Part shown: piece by piece, positions 18,926 through 27,029 of the stretch
Layout: every line of letters begins with the position of its first letter
Numbering within the stretch: position 1 is the stretch's first letter
NCBI GenBank assembly: GCA_002700305.1
Contig: PACZ01000005.1
Span: 1 to 63,474, forward strand
Length of the DNA: 63,474 nucleotides
From: Hyphomonas sp.
GTDB taxonomy: Bacteria; Pseudomonadota; Alphaproteobacteria; Caulobacterales; Hyphomonadaceae
Reading direction: 5' to 3'
Program-made: the position numbers and the translations under genes
Notes under the pieces: generated by a model
What the model saw: only the letters and a program-made list of their open reading frames with translations
Told to the model about the DNA's origin: nothing
Databases searched by the model: none

Positions 18926-19885
18926 ATGGAAACGCGAGCGAACTATGCCGTCATCGGCGCTTTCGTGATTGTTGCGACCCTGGCGGTTGCAGCCTTCGTG
19001 CTGTGGCTGGGACAGTCCCAGTTCAGCCGCGACTACAAGGCCTATGACATTGTCTTCGAAGGGCCGGTCTCGCTCGAAGACGGATCGGCCGTGCGCTATA
19101 TCGGGATCAAGGTAGGCGAGGTTTCGACCGTCCGCATCGACCGGGCCGACCCGTCCAAGGTGCGCGCGCGCATCCGGATCGACCGGGAGACGCCGGTGAA
19201 AACGGATTCCACTGCCTCGATCCAGCTGGCCGGTATCACGGGCGTGACCTTCGTGCAGATCAGCGCCGGTTCCCCCACGTCGCGCCTGCTGGAGGCTCGG
19301 CCGGGCGAACCCGTACCGGTGATCAAGGCCGAAAAGACCCAGCTCGACCAGCTGGTGGCCGGCGGCGCGCAAGTGCTGGGCCAGGCGAACGATACGATGG
19401 AACGTGTGAAAAAGCTGCTGACGGACGAAAACATCGACTCCATCAGCGCCTCGCTTAAGAATATCGAGACGATCACCACGAAGCTCGCCGCCGAGGATGG
19501 CCTGATCGACCGGGCGAACGGCACGATGAAAGACCTGTCGCGCGCCAGCAATGAATTTGCGTCCGCTTCGGAATCGGTCGGCACGTTCAGCACGAATGCC
19601 AACCAGGAGCTGGCCGGTCTGTCGGGACAGCTCGACAGTTTGCTGGCTGAAGTCACCAAGGTGGTCGCCTCTGCCGATGCCGTGATGGAGCAGGGCGGCG
19701 ACACCGTGCGCGTGGTCAATTCCCTGCTGGAAGGCCCGGCTACCGGCGTGGTGGAAGATTCCCGCCTGGCGGCGCAGGACCTCCGTATCCTGATCAGCCG
19801 GATGGACCGGTTGACCCGCGAACTCGAACAGAACCCGCAAAGCATGCTTGTCGGGGAACCGGCTCCTTATGAGGACAAACGCTGA
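18926..19885 (+). CDS. mlaD: MlaD-type MCE-domain periplasmic protein
   Basis: Lipid-binding MCE protein anchored in the inner membrane and facing the periplasm. The start at 18926 (METRANYAVIGAF) has AGGGGG eleven bases before it and puts the membrane segment at residues 8-28. The MCE domain follows at about 38-115 (VSLEDGSAVRYIGIKVGEVS, STASIQLAGITGVTFVQISA). The long helical C-terminus to residue 319 contains heptad-like stretches and probably makes a needle or lipoprotein contact, unlike the short E. coli MlaD. It shares one base with the next gene. Confidence 0.92.
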   Translation: METRANYAVIGAFVIVATLAVAAFVLWLGQSQFSRDYKAYDIVFEGPVSLEDGSAVRYIGIKVGEVSTVRIDRADPSKVRARIRIDRETPVKTDSTASIQLAGITGVTFVQISAGSPTSRLLEARPGEPVPVIKAEKTQLDQLVAGGAQVLGQANDTMERVKKLLTDENIDSISASLKNIETITTKLAAEDGLIDRANGTMKDLSRASNEFASASESVGTFSTNANQELAGLSGQLDSLLAEVTKVVASADAVMEQGGDTVRVVNSLLEGPATGVVEDSRLAAQDLRILISRMDRLTRELEQNPQSMLVGEPAPYEDKR

Positions 19886-20475
19886 TGATCCGCTCCATTT
19901 CGATTGCTTTCGCATCCCTTGCGCTCACCGCCTGTGTCAGCGTCCTGCCGGAACCCAAGGCACCGGAAGGCCTCTACCGTTTCGGCGCGATGACGGAGAC
20001 CTATCCGGTCGAGGCGGTTGTGGCCGTGCGGGAACCGGAAGCCTCTCGCCTGTTCGGCAGTCGCGTGATTGCGTCCGAAGACAGCGCCGGGGCGCTGCGC
20101 CTGGTGCGCGGTGTGGAATGGACGGACAATGCCACGCGCCTGATGCAGGTGGCGATGCTGGACGCGCTGGACGACAGCGGGGCAGGGGTCGCTGTTGCGC
20201 TGGAGGCCGGAGCCGGGGCCGATTATGAACTGGTCTGGCGGGTGGAGGATTTCACGCTGGCAGGCACACAGGCGCGGTGCGCTCTTGAAGCGACGCTGAT
20301 GCGGGCGAATACCCGCAAGGTCGTCGCGCAGACGCGCGCAACAGACACCGCGGATGCGGCGGCATCCTCCAATGCGTCGCGCGCGCTGGCGCTGGCTGAA
20401 GCGGGCCGGGCCTGTGTCGCTGAGGTGGCAGGCTTTGTTTCCGAAAAAGCCGTGGCCGCAGACCCGGACGCCTGA
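19885..20475 (+). CDS. ABC transport auxiliary lipoprotein (PqiC/LptE-like fold)
   Basis: A 196-residue lipoprotein with signal peptide MIRSISIAFASLALTACVSV (lipobox LTAC, Cys 17). The body matches the ABC-type transport auxiliary lipoprotein family that accompanies MCE systems: an LYRFGAMTETYPVEAVVAVREPEAS strand block and ALVRG-type WTDNATRLMQVAMLDAL segment. It probably sits in the outer membrane and receives the MCE protein tunnel. As the last gene of the Mla operon it replaces MlaA/MlaC partners, which are not seen here. Confidence 0.85.
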   Translation: MIRSISIAFASLALTACVSVLPEPKAPEGLYRFGAMTETYPVEAVVAVREPEASRLFGSRVIASEDSAGALRLVRGVEWTDNATRLMQVAMLDALDDSGAGVAVALEAGAGADYELVWRVEDFTLAGTQARCALEATLMRANTRKVVAQTRATDTADAAASSNASRALALAEAGRACVAEVAGFVSEKAVAADPDA

Positions 20476-20481
20476 GCCGCC

Positions 20482-20676
20482 TCAGTTCTTCAGCTTGCAG
20501 GTGCGGATACCGAGGATCGTGTAGAGCGGGCAGGTGCCGACAAGGCCTGTCAGCAGCGGCACGAGGCCGATCCAGCCCCAAGGCGTCTGCGGGCCGACGA
20601 AGACGATGGCGATCAGCGCCAAGCCGACAATGACGCGCAGAACGCGGTCGATGGTACCTTCATTGGTCTTGAACAT
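20482..20676 (-). CDS. DUF2892 (YgaP transmembrane-like) protein
   Basis: A 64-residue inner-membrane protein with two hydrophobic helices. It carries the family end motif GTCPLYTILGIRTCKL, in which the paired cysteines are conserved. DUF2892 proteins are often fused or next to rhodaneses; none is adjacent here. It is convergent with the Mla operon. An AT-rich stretch at 20703-20722 lies before its start and likely carries the promoter. Confidence 0.88.
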   Translation of the reverse strand: MFKTNEGTIDRVLRVIVGLALIAIVFVGPQTPWGWIGLVPLLTGLVGTCPLYTILGIRTCKLKN

Positions 20677-20736
20677 GGCGGGCTCCTCCTGAAGCGCGAG
20701 AGCCTATTATACCATATTTTAAAGGCCATACGTAGA

Positions 20737-20769
20737 AATCCCGGCTGGCGCGAACCAGCCGGGATTGTT
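20737..20769 (-). terminator. Rho-independent terminator of acyl-CoA dehydrogenase unit
   Basis: A 12-bp perfect stem (AATCCCGGCTGG at 20737-20748, with 20755-20766) has loop CGCGAA. On the minus strand it is followed by a short T-run (TTTC). It lies just past the minus-strand dehydrogenase gene at 20793. Confidence 0.8.
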
Positions 20770-20792
20770 TCGTGGATTGGGCGCTGGACGGA

Positions 20793-21992
20793 TCAGCCGC
20801 TTTTCAGCTCGTCGAATGGCTTGTCCTTGTCGACCCGCACATCCTGCGGCAGGCCGAGGACGCGCTCTGCGATGATGTTCTTCAGGATCTCGTCCGTGCC
20901 GCCAGCGATGCGCAGGCCGGGGGCCCACATGAAGCTCTGCTGGAAAATGGCATCGGCCGGCATCCGGTCGGTCTCATTGATGATGCCGTAATGGTCCTGC
21001 ATCTCGATGGCCGAGTTGCAGATGTCCTGCAGATGGTTGGCGGTGATGATCTTGCCGATCGAGTTTTCCGGTCCCGGCGTCTGGCCGCGGGAAAGCGCCG
21101 TCTGTGTGCGGAACTTGGTCAGCTTGTAGCCCTGGGCTGCAACATACCAGTCGGCCAGTTTTTCGCGGAAGGCCTGGTCGGACAGCGTGCCGTGGTCGCG
21201 GGCGTATTCCATGATCTCCGCCCAGTCCGGGCCGGGGGAGCCGCCGACAGCGAGACGCTCGTTCATCAGCGTGACGAGGGCCACTTTCCAGCCTGCGCCG
21301 ACATCGCCGAGACGGTCCTTGTCCGGGATGCGGACGTCGGTGAAGTAAACCTCGTTGAACTCGCGTCCGCCGGAAGCCTGGTGGATCGGGCGCACTTCGA
21401 CGCCCGGCTGTTTCATGTTCACGATGAACATGGTCAGGCCCTTGTGCTTCGGCACTTTCGGATCCGTCCGGACAAGGAGGATGCCGTAATCGGAATAGTG
21501 GGCGCCTGAGGTCCAGACCTTCTGGCCGTTGATGACCCACTCGTCGCCGTCTTTCACGGCACGGGTTTTCAGACCGGCGACGTCAGAGCCAGCGGATGGT
21601 TCGGAAAACAGCTGGCACCAGATTTCTTCGCCCATCAGGGCTTTCTGGACATAACGTTCCTTGTGTTCGTCCGAGCCGAAGGCGATGACGGTCGGCACGC
21701 ACATGCCGAGGCCGATGGCGAACGGGCCGGTCGGCGCGTCGAATTTCGACTCTTCCTGGCCCCAGATCACGTTCTGCATGGCCGTGCCGCCACGCCCGCC
21801 CCATTCCTCGGGCCAGGTGATCTGCGCGAACTTGTTCTCGGCTTTCGTCTTCTGCCAGGCTTTCGCCTTTTCCAGCATGTTCACGCGGTCGCGCGATGCC
21901 GGGGCGGAGCCTTTCGGCTTCAGGTGTTTTTCGAGGAAGGCGCGCGCCTCAGCGCGGAAGGCGGCTTCTTCGGGTGTGTCGTTGAAGTCCAT
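20793..21992 (-). CDS. Acyl-CoA dehydrogenase, subunit of likely hetero-complex
   Basis: FAD-dependent acyl-CoA dehydrogenase family, 399 residues. Typical blocks are ITWPEEWGGRGGTAMQNVIW, QLFSEPSAGSDVAGLKTRA (FAD/substrate loop) and WVINGQKVWTSGAHYSDYG. The C-terminal GGTDEILKNIIAERVLGLP is the family end block. It lies 12 bases after a second, shorter acyl-CoA dehydrogenase gene, an arrangement typical of alpha2-beta2 enzymes that act on steroid or branched acyl-CoA side chains. The specific substrate is not readable. It ends at a strong terminator. Confidence 0.9.
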   Translation of the reverse strand: MDFNDTPEEAAFRAEARAFLEKHLKPKGSAPASRDRVNMLEKAKAWQKTKAENKFAQITWPEEWGGRGGTAMQNVIWGQEESKFDAPTGPFAIGLGMCVPTVIAFGSDEHKERYVQKALMGEEIWCQLFSEPSAGSDVAGLKTRAVKDGDEWVINGQKVWTSGAHYSDYGILLVRTDPKVPKHKGLTMFIVNMKQPGVEVRPIHQASGGREFNEVYFTDVRIPDKDRLGDVGAGWKVALVTLMNERLAVGGSPGPDWAEIMEYARDHGTLSDQAFREKLADWYVAAQGYKLTKFRTQTALSRGQTPGPENSIGKIITANHLQDICNSAIEMQDHYGIINETDRMPADAIFQQSFMWAPGLRIAGGTDEILKNIIAERVLGLPQDVRVDKDKPFDELKSG

Positions 21993-22004
21993 GATGTTTC
22001 CTCC

Positions 22005-23120
22005 TTAGGCGGCGTTCTTTTGCTCGAGCGCACGCACGAGCTTTTCTTTCCAGACTTTCGGACCACCAGCCTGCACGGCCAGCAGCTTGGCGCGGCGGTA
22101 GTAGAGGTGGCAGTCCACCTCCCAGGTGAAGCCCATGCCGCCATGGGTCTGGATGTTCTCTTTCGAAGCATACCAGAAGGCTTCCGATGCGGCCACGCGC
22201 GCGGCAGCAGCGGCTTCCGGCATTTCCGGCGCATCGGTCGACAGGGCCCAGGCGCCGTAGAAGCAGTTGGACCGGGCGACTTCGTTCTTCACATACATCT
22301 CGGCCAGCTTGTGCTTGATGGCCTGGTTGCCGGCGATCGGACGGCCGAAGGCGTAGCGCTCCAGCGCGTATTCCTTCGCCATTTCCAGCGCGCGGGACGC
22401 CCCGCCCAGCTGTTCGAAGGCGAGCAGCACGGCCACCTTGTCCATCAGCTGGTCATTGAGGCTTGCGCCGTCGCCTGCGGCGCCGAGGCGGATGCCCGGT
22501 GTCTTGTCGAAGGTCAGCTCGGCATGGCCGCGCGTCGGGTCGAGCGTGGAGAGCGTCTTGCGGGAAACGCCTGCGCCGGAGAGGTCAACGAGGACGAGGC
22601 TTGCGCCGGAGCCTTCCTTGGCCAGCACAACGGCGTGTGTGGCAATGCCGCCATCGGTGACCGGGATCTTGGTGCCGGAGACGGTGGAGCCGTCGAATGT
22701 GGTTTTCAGGCTGGCTGGATCCGGATGGCCCGGTCCTTCGCTGGCGGCGTAGCAGCCGATGATCTCACCGGCGACGATGCGCGGCAGGATGTCATTCTTC
22801 ACTTCGTCCGACCCGGCCAGCTTCACGGCCTCGGTCAGGAAGTAGGCCGTGGACGAGAAGGGGACCGGCGCCAGGACACGGCCCATTTCCTCGGCCAGCA
22901 CGCACATTTCCAGCATGCCGAGGCCAAGGCCTCCTTGCTCTTCCGGAATGGCGGTGCCCAGCCAGCCCATTTCGGCGATCTTTTTCCAGAGCGCTTCCGA
23001 ATAGGCTTTGTCGTCATCGTTCAATACCTCGCGCACCACCGGAATGGCGCTCTCGGCCTCGAGGAATTTCCGCGCCTCGCCGGCGAGGAATTTCTGGTCT
23101 TCCGAAAAGTCGAAGTTCAT
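22005..23120 (-). CDS. Acyl-CoA dehydrogenase, partner subunit
   Basis: Acyl-CoA dehydrogenase fold, 371 residues, first gene of the pair. The N-terminal helical domain starts MNFDFSEDQKFLAGEARKFL, then PEEQGGLGLGMLEMCVLAEE. The middle domain is shorter and more divergent (AASEGPGHPDPASLK in place of the usual T-E/S-P-x-A-G-S-D loop). The C-terminal helical block YALERYAFGRPIAGNQAIKH is good. The degraded FAD loop suggests this subunit may not bind FAD fully by itself and works with the 20793-21992 product. That is inference from known heteromeric enzymes. Confidence 0.88.
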   Translation of the reverse strand: MNFDFSEDQKFLAGEARKFLEAESAIPVVREVLNDDDKAYSEALWKKIAEMGWLGTAIPEEQGGLGLGMLEMCVLAEEMGRVLAPVPFSSTAYFLTEAVKLAGSDEVKNDILPRIVAGEIIGCYAASEGPGHPDPASLKTTFDGSTVSGTKIPVTDGGIATHAVVLAKEGSGASLVLVDLSGAGVSRKTLSTLDPTRGHAELTFDKTPGIRLGAAGDGASLNDQLMDKVAVLLAFEQLGGASRALEMAKEYALERYAFGRPIAGNQAIKHKLAEMYVKNEVARSNCFYGAWALSTDAPEMPEAAAAARVAASEAFWYASKENIQTHGGMGFTWEVDCHLYYRRAKLLAVQAGGPKVWKEKLVRALEQKNAA

Positions 23121-23313
23121 GAGTGGATGGCCTCCCTTCGCCCATTATACGGGCGTGATTGCGTTTCTGGATTGGAAAATAGCGCGCTTTACGTGCACGG
23201 AAAGCCGTGACCCGGCGGAAGGGTGCCGCAAGGTTTTCTGTTAAAATTGCCAGACCGGCTTCACCGCGCCGAAAGCAGGCGGTGTCAGGCTCGATCCTCG
23301 GAGGAGTGTCTGG

Positions 23314-23889
23314 ATGGCCAAAGCGCATTTTCACAAGATGCAGCGTGTCTACGTCAAACCCGTCGGTACCTGGGCGCTGGTCGAACAGGTGATCCCGCAT
23401 TGGGTGAAGGATGTCGCTGAGCCGCTGAAGGTCACTTACGAGTGTGGTCTCGGCCGCCAGTTCCAGGCGCATGAACTGGTCTCCGAACAGGTCATGCATG
23501 CCGAAGATCATGCCGATCCCTGCGATGACCTGCTGCTGGAACACTGGCGTATCGGCCGGCGCTCGACAAAATGGCGCACGGCCATGGGGCATCATTCCGG
23601 TGACAATCTCGGCACGTTTCCGGTGATCCTCACCGATGAAGGCGACACTGGCGGCTGGCGCGTCAATCCGGTGGACTTCGACCGCGACCCGCAACGGATC
23701 GAACACCAGGCCCGCATGATCGTGCAGACGCCGGGCCTGCTGCAGATTGCCCGCCGGGTAGCCGAGATCGCCGCTGAAAACCCGGACTCCCTGCCGGAAG
23801 ACCTGCTGCCGGTGGCGAAACAGTGCGCGTCCATCCTGCGCTATGTCTACCAGCTGAACGACGCGCCAGACACTGTCGCCGCCCAATAG
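23314..23889 (+). CDS. Conserved-looking hypothetical protein
   Basis: I do not recognise this 191-residue soluble protein. It has no signal peptide or membrane segment. The central part is rich in His, Asp and Cys (HELVSEQVMHAEDHADPCDD, HWRIGRRSTKWRTAMGHHSG), which could bind metal, followed by helical stretches (QARMIVQTPGLLQIARRVAE). A good GGAGGAG site lies before the ATG. It is transcribed away from the acyl-CoA dehydrogenases and toward the VanZ-like gene. The codon bias matches its neighbours, so it is very likely a real gene. Confidence 0.7.
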   Translation: MAKAHFHKMQRVYVKPVGTWALVEQVIPHWVKDVAEPLKVTYECGLGRQFQAHELVSEQVMHAEDHADPCDDLLLEHWRIGRRSTKWRTAMGHHSGDNLGTFPVILTDEGDTGGWRVNPVDFDRDPQRIEHQARMIVQTPGLLQIARRVAEIAAENPDSLPEDLLPVAKQCASILRYVYQLNDAPDTVAAQ

Positions 23890-23893
23890 GTGC

Positions 23894-24250
23894 TTACCGG
23901 CGAAGGACCAGCGCGAGGCTCGTCCCAAGTCCGGCCCCCAAAATGTTGGCGACTTCGTCGAGCAGGGAGAATTCCCGGCCCGTCGGCGCCAGTCCCTGCG
24001 CCACTTCCATCAGGGCGCCATAAATAATCGTAATGAGAAAGGCCCGGACAGCGCGGCCCGGCCCGAGCGCGAGGGTCAGCGCGCCGCCAAGACTGCCGTA
24101 AGCGATGAAGTGTTTCAGCTTGTCGGAGCCTTCGACCGGCGGCAGGTCGCCTGCCGGAACCAGTGAAAGTACGGCGATTGCGAGCATCAGGACGAGCGTT
24201 GCGGCGCCGGCTGCGCGCCGGGCTGCGGCTGACCGGAAAAAGCGGGTCAT
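23894..24250 (-). CDS. VanZ-like family membrane protein
   Basis: A 118-residue inner-membrane protein with four hydrophobic helices. The motif DKLKHFIAYGSLGGALTLAL and the later MEVAQGLAPTGREFSLLDEV (E..Q...P.R..S..D) are the VanZ-like signature. VanZ relatives are small membrane proteins of uncertain role, sometimes tied to the cell envelope. It is convergent with the hypothetical gene at 23314 (four bases apart) and divergent from pepN. Confidence 0.85.
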   Translation of the reverse strand: MTRFFRSAAARRAAGAATLVLMLAIAVLSLVPAGDLPPVEGSDKLKHFIAYGSLGGALTLALGPGRAVRAFLITIIYGALMEVAQGLAPTGREFSLLDEVANILGAGLGTSLALVLRR

Positions 24251-24379
24251 CGGAATCTGCTCCCTTTATGGCCGGAGGCCGCAAGTGCCTGCCTGATGGC
24301 TGACAGCCTTCCGGCCCTCGACGCGCGTCCTCCCATTTCCTATGTCCGTTACAGCCATTGCCAAGACCCCGGAGCCATT

Positions 24380-26959
24380 ATGCGAACCGAAGCCCCCGTT
24401 TCTGTGCAACTTTCCGACTACAAACCCTATCCGTTCGAAATCGAGCAGGTGAACCTGCGCTTCGATCTCGATCCGGATGCGACGAAAGTCCGCTCCGAAC
24501 TGAAGGTGCGCCGCACAGGCGCTGCAGGTGATGCGCTGGTGCTGGACGGGGAGGGGCTGACGCTCCGGTCGATCTCGATTGACGGCCAGGCGCTCGATGC
24601 CAGTTGTTACGAACAGACGGACAAGGCCCTGATCATCGCATCGGTGCCGGATGCGTTCACGCTGGTGACGGAGGTCGAGATCGCGCCGTCGCAGAACACG
24701 GCCCTGTCCGGGCTGTATATGTCGGGCGGGCGTTTCTGCACCCAGTGCGAGTCGACCGGCTTCCGCCGTATCACATTCTATCCCGACCGGCCGGACGTGA
24801 TGAGCGCCTTCCATGTCTGGATGGCCGCAGACAAGAGCGCCTATCCGATCCTCCTGTCGAATGGCACGCCGGGCGAGACGGGCGATCTGGACGATGGCCG
24901 TCACTTCGCCGTTTGGGATGACCCGCACAAGAAGCCGTCCTACCTCTTCGCGCTTTGCGCCGGGGATTATGATGTCTACCGCGACAGCTTCACCACGATG
25001 AATGGCGACGATATTGCGCTGGCCATCCATGTCGACAAGGGCGATGCCGAGCGTGCCGCCTGGGCGATGGACAGCCTCAAGCGCTCCATGACCTGGGACG
25101 AGCAGACCTATGGCCGCGCCTATGACCTTGGCGTGTTCAACATCGTCGCCGTGCGCGACTTCAATTTCGGCGCCATGGAGAACAAGGGCCTCAACGTCTT
25201 CAACTCCGCCTATGTGCTGGCCGACGAAGCGACCGCGACGGATGCGGACTTCGAAGCCATTGAGAGCATCGTGGCGCACGAATATTTCCACAACTGGACC
25301 GGCAACCGCATCACCTGCCGCGACTGGTTCCAGCTCTGCCTGAAAGAAGGCCTGACGGTTTTCCGTGACCAGAACTTCTCCGCTGACATGCGCTCGCGCC
25401 CCGTACAGCGCATCAAGGACGTGATCCGCCTGCGTGCGCGCCAATTTGCCGAAGATGCCGGTCCGCTGGCCCATTCCGTGCGGCCGGACCATTACGGCTC
25501 CATCGACAATCTCTACACCGCGACCGTCTATGAGAAGGGCGCCGAACTGATCGGCATGCTGCGCCGGATGATCGGCGAAGAGCTCTACCGCAAAGGCATG
25601 GACCTCTATTTCGAACGCCACGATGGCCAGGCCGTGACGATCGAGGATTTCTACAAATGCTTCGAAGACGTCACCGGCGAAGACTTCACGCAGTTCCGCC
25701 TCTGGTATGCCCAGGCCGGGACGCCGGAAGTGACGGTCGAGGAAAACTGGAAGCCCGAGACGCGTGAGATCGAGATCACGCTGAAGCAGAAAACGCCGCC
25801 GACGCCCGGCCAGCCGGTGAAAAAGCCGGTGCCGATCCCGCTGGAAATGGCGCTGCTGGACGATGAAGGCAATCTCGCCGAGTGGACGACCATCCTGGAA
25901 GACGAGGATGTGACCCTCACCATGGAGATGCCGGAGTCGGTCACCGAGCCGCCGCTCGTCTCTGTAAACCGGGACTTCACGGCGCCGATCCGCCTCAATC
26001 GCTCCCTGACGCGCGACCAGCGCCTCGCCATGGTCCGTATGGAGACAGATCCGTTCAATCAGTGGGATGCTGTCCAGACGCTGGTGAAGGCTGAGATCCT
26101 TGCTCTCTCCGAAGGCAGTCAGGCCGAGCCGGATGACGCGCTCGTCACGGCCCTTGCCGGCGCCGTGGAACAGGCCGTGGACGACCCGGCCTTCGCCGCG
26201 CTGCTGACACGCCTGCCGGAAGTCGGGGAGATGTTCCTGGAGCGCCAGCCGGCCGACGCCGTCGCGCTGAACGCTGCCCGCAAGAAGCTGCAGTCCGCGC
26301 TGGCGGAGAAGCTCTCCGGCTTTAGTGCTTCGCCCCTCGGCAAGCCGACACCGGCGCCCTTCGATCCGGGCGCAGAGCAAGCCGGGATCCGCGCTCTGCG
26401 CACAGCGATGATCGTGCTGCTGGGTGTGTCGCCGGATGCAGGCGCAGCCGATACGCTGCGGGGGCTCTACGACAATGCCACCAACATGACCGAACGGCTC
26501 GCGGCCCTGCGCGCCTATACGGTGCAGAAGGGCGGCAAGGCGAATGAGGCGCTGGCCGATTTCGAGGAGACCTGGAAAGACAATCCGCTGGTCATGGACA
26601 AATGGTTCGCCCTGCAGGCCACGACGGGTGATGCCGAAACGATCAAGGCGCTCGCCGCGCATCCGGCCTTCGACCTGCGCAACCCGAACCGGGTCCGTTC
26701 TGTCGTCGCGGCCTTCACGATGCAGAACCTTGCCGCCTTCCATGCACCGGACGGGTCCGGTTACCAGGCGGTCGAGGAGATCATCCTCAAGGCCGACAAG
26801 GCGAACCCGGCCCTCGGCGCCCGCCTGCTGACCGCGTTCGAGCAATGGCGCATCCTGGAACCGCAGGCCAAGGCGGCGGCAGAAGCCACGCTGAAGCGGC
26901 TTCAGTCGGCGGGGCTCTCCTCCAATGCGGCGGACATTGTGGCCCGCGCGCTCGGTTAA
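24380..26959 (+). CDS. pepN: Aminopeptidase N
   Basis: Zinc metallo-aminopeptidase of family M1, cytoplasmic, trimming N-terminal residues from peptides. The exopeptidase motif GAMEN (in FNFGAMENKGLNVFN) and the zinc motif HEYFHNWTGNR (H300, E301, H304) with the third ligand Glu in LCLKEG are intact. The 859 residues match gammaproteobacterial-type PepN with its large C-terminal helical domain. The start ATG 24380 has GGAG ahead of it. An in-frame ATG 28 codons upstream gives an unlikely extension. Confidence 0.96.
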   Translation: MRTEAPVSVQLSDYKPYPFEIEQVNLRFDLDPDATKVRSELKVRRTGAAGDALVLDGEGLTLRSISIDGQALDASCYEQTDKALIIASVPDAFTLVTEVEIAPSQNTALSGLYMSGGRFCTQCESTGFRRITFYPDRPDVMSAFHVWMAADKSAYPILLSNGTPGETGDLDDGRHFAVWDDPHKKPSYLFALCAGDYDVYRDSFTTMNGDDIALAIHVDKGDAERAAWAMDSLKRSMTWDEQTYGRAYDLGVFNIVAVRDFNFGAMENKGLNVFNSAYVLADEATATDADFEAIESIVAHEYFHNWTGNRITCRDWFQLCLKEGLTVFRDQNFSADMRSRPVQRIKDVIRLRARQFAEDAGPLAHSVRPDHYGSIDNLYTATVYEKGAELIGMLRRMIGEELYRKGMDLYFERHDGQAVTIEDFYKCFEDVTGEDFTQFRLWYAQAGTPEVTVEENWKPETREIEITLKQKTPPTPGQPVKKPVPIPLEMALLDDEGNLAEWTTILEDEDVTLTMEMPESVTEPPLVSVNRDFTAPIRLNRSLTRDQRLAMVRMETDPFNQWDAVQTLVKAEILALSEGSQAEPDDALVTALAGAVEQAVDDPAFAALLTRLPEVGEMFLERQPADAVALNAARKKLQSALAEKLSGFSASPLGKPTPAPFDPGAEQAGIRALRTAMIVLLGVSPDAGAADTLRGLYDNATNMTERLAALRAYTVQKGGKANEALADFEETWKDNPLVMDKWFALQATTGDAETIKALAAHPAFDLRNPNRVRSVVAAFTMQNLAAFHAPDGSGYQAVEEIILKADKANPALGARLLTAFEQWRILEPQAKAAAEATLKRLQSAGLSSNAADIVARALG

Positions 26960-26966
26960 GTCCCGT

Positions 26967-26997
26967 GCGTTAACGAAACTTTGAGATTTGTTAACGC
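26967..26997. promoter_or_regulatory. Inverted repeat before PleC-like kinase gene
   Basis: GCGTTAAC (26967-26974) and GTTAACGC (26990-26997) form a perfect 8-bp inverted repeat with a 15-base spacer in the 70-bp gap before the kinase gene. Both arms contain the GTTAAC core resembling half of a CtrA site, but the spacing is not the TTAA-N7-TTAA of CtrA. A GATTC (CcrM) site lies at 27007-27011. Confidence 0.4.
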
Positions 26998-27029
26998 TCG
27001 GGCAATGATTCCGGCGGACAAGGAGATTC

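Noticed and set aside
24266..26845. An 859-codon open frame on the minus strand across pepN
   Set aside because: It is the antisense of a well-supported M1 aminopeptidase with intact motifs; such frames arise from strong third-position G/C bias. It shows no domain.
26956..26997. Full CtrA site before the PleC-like gene
   Set aside because: TTAA elements are present but the spacing does not match TTAA-N7-TTAA; reported only as an inverted repeat.
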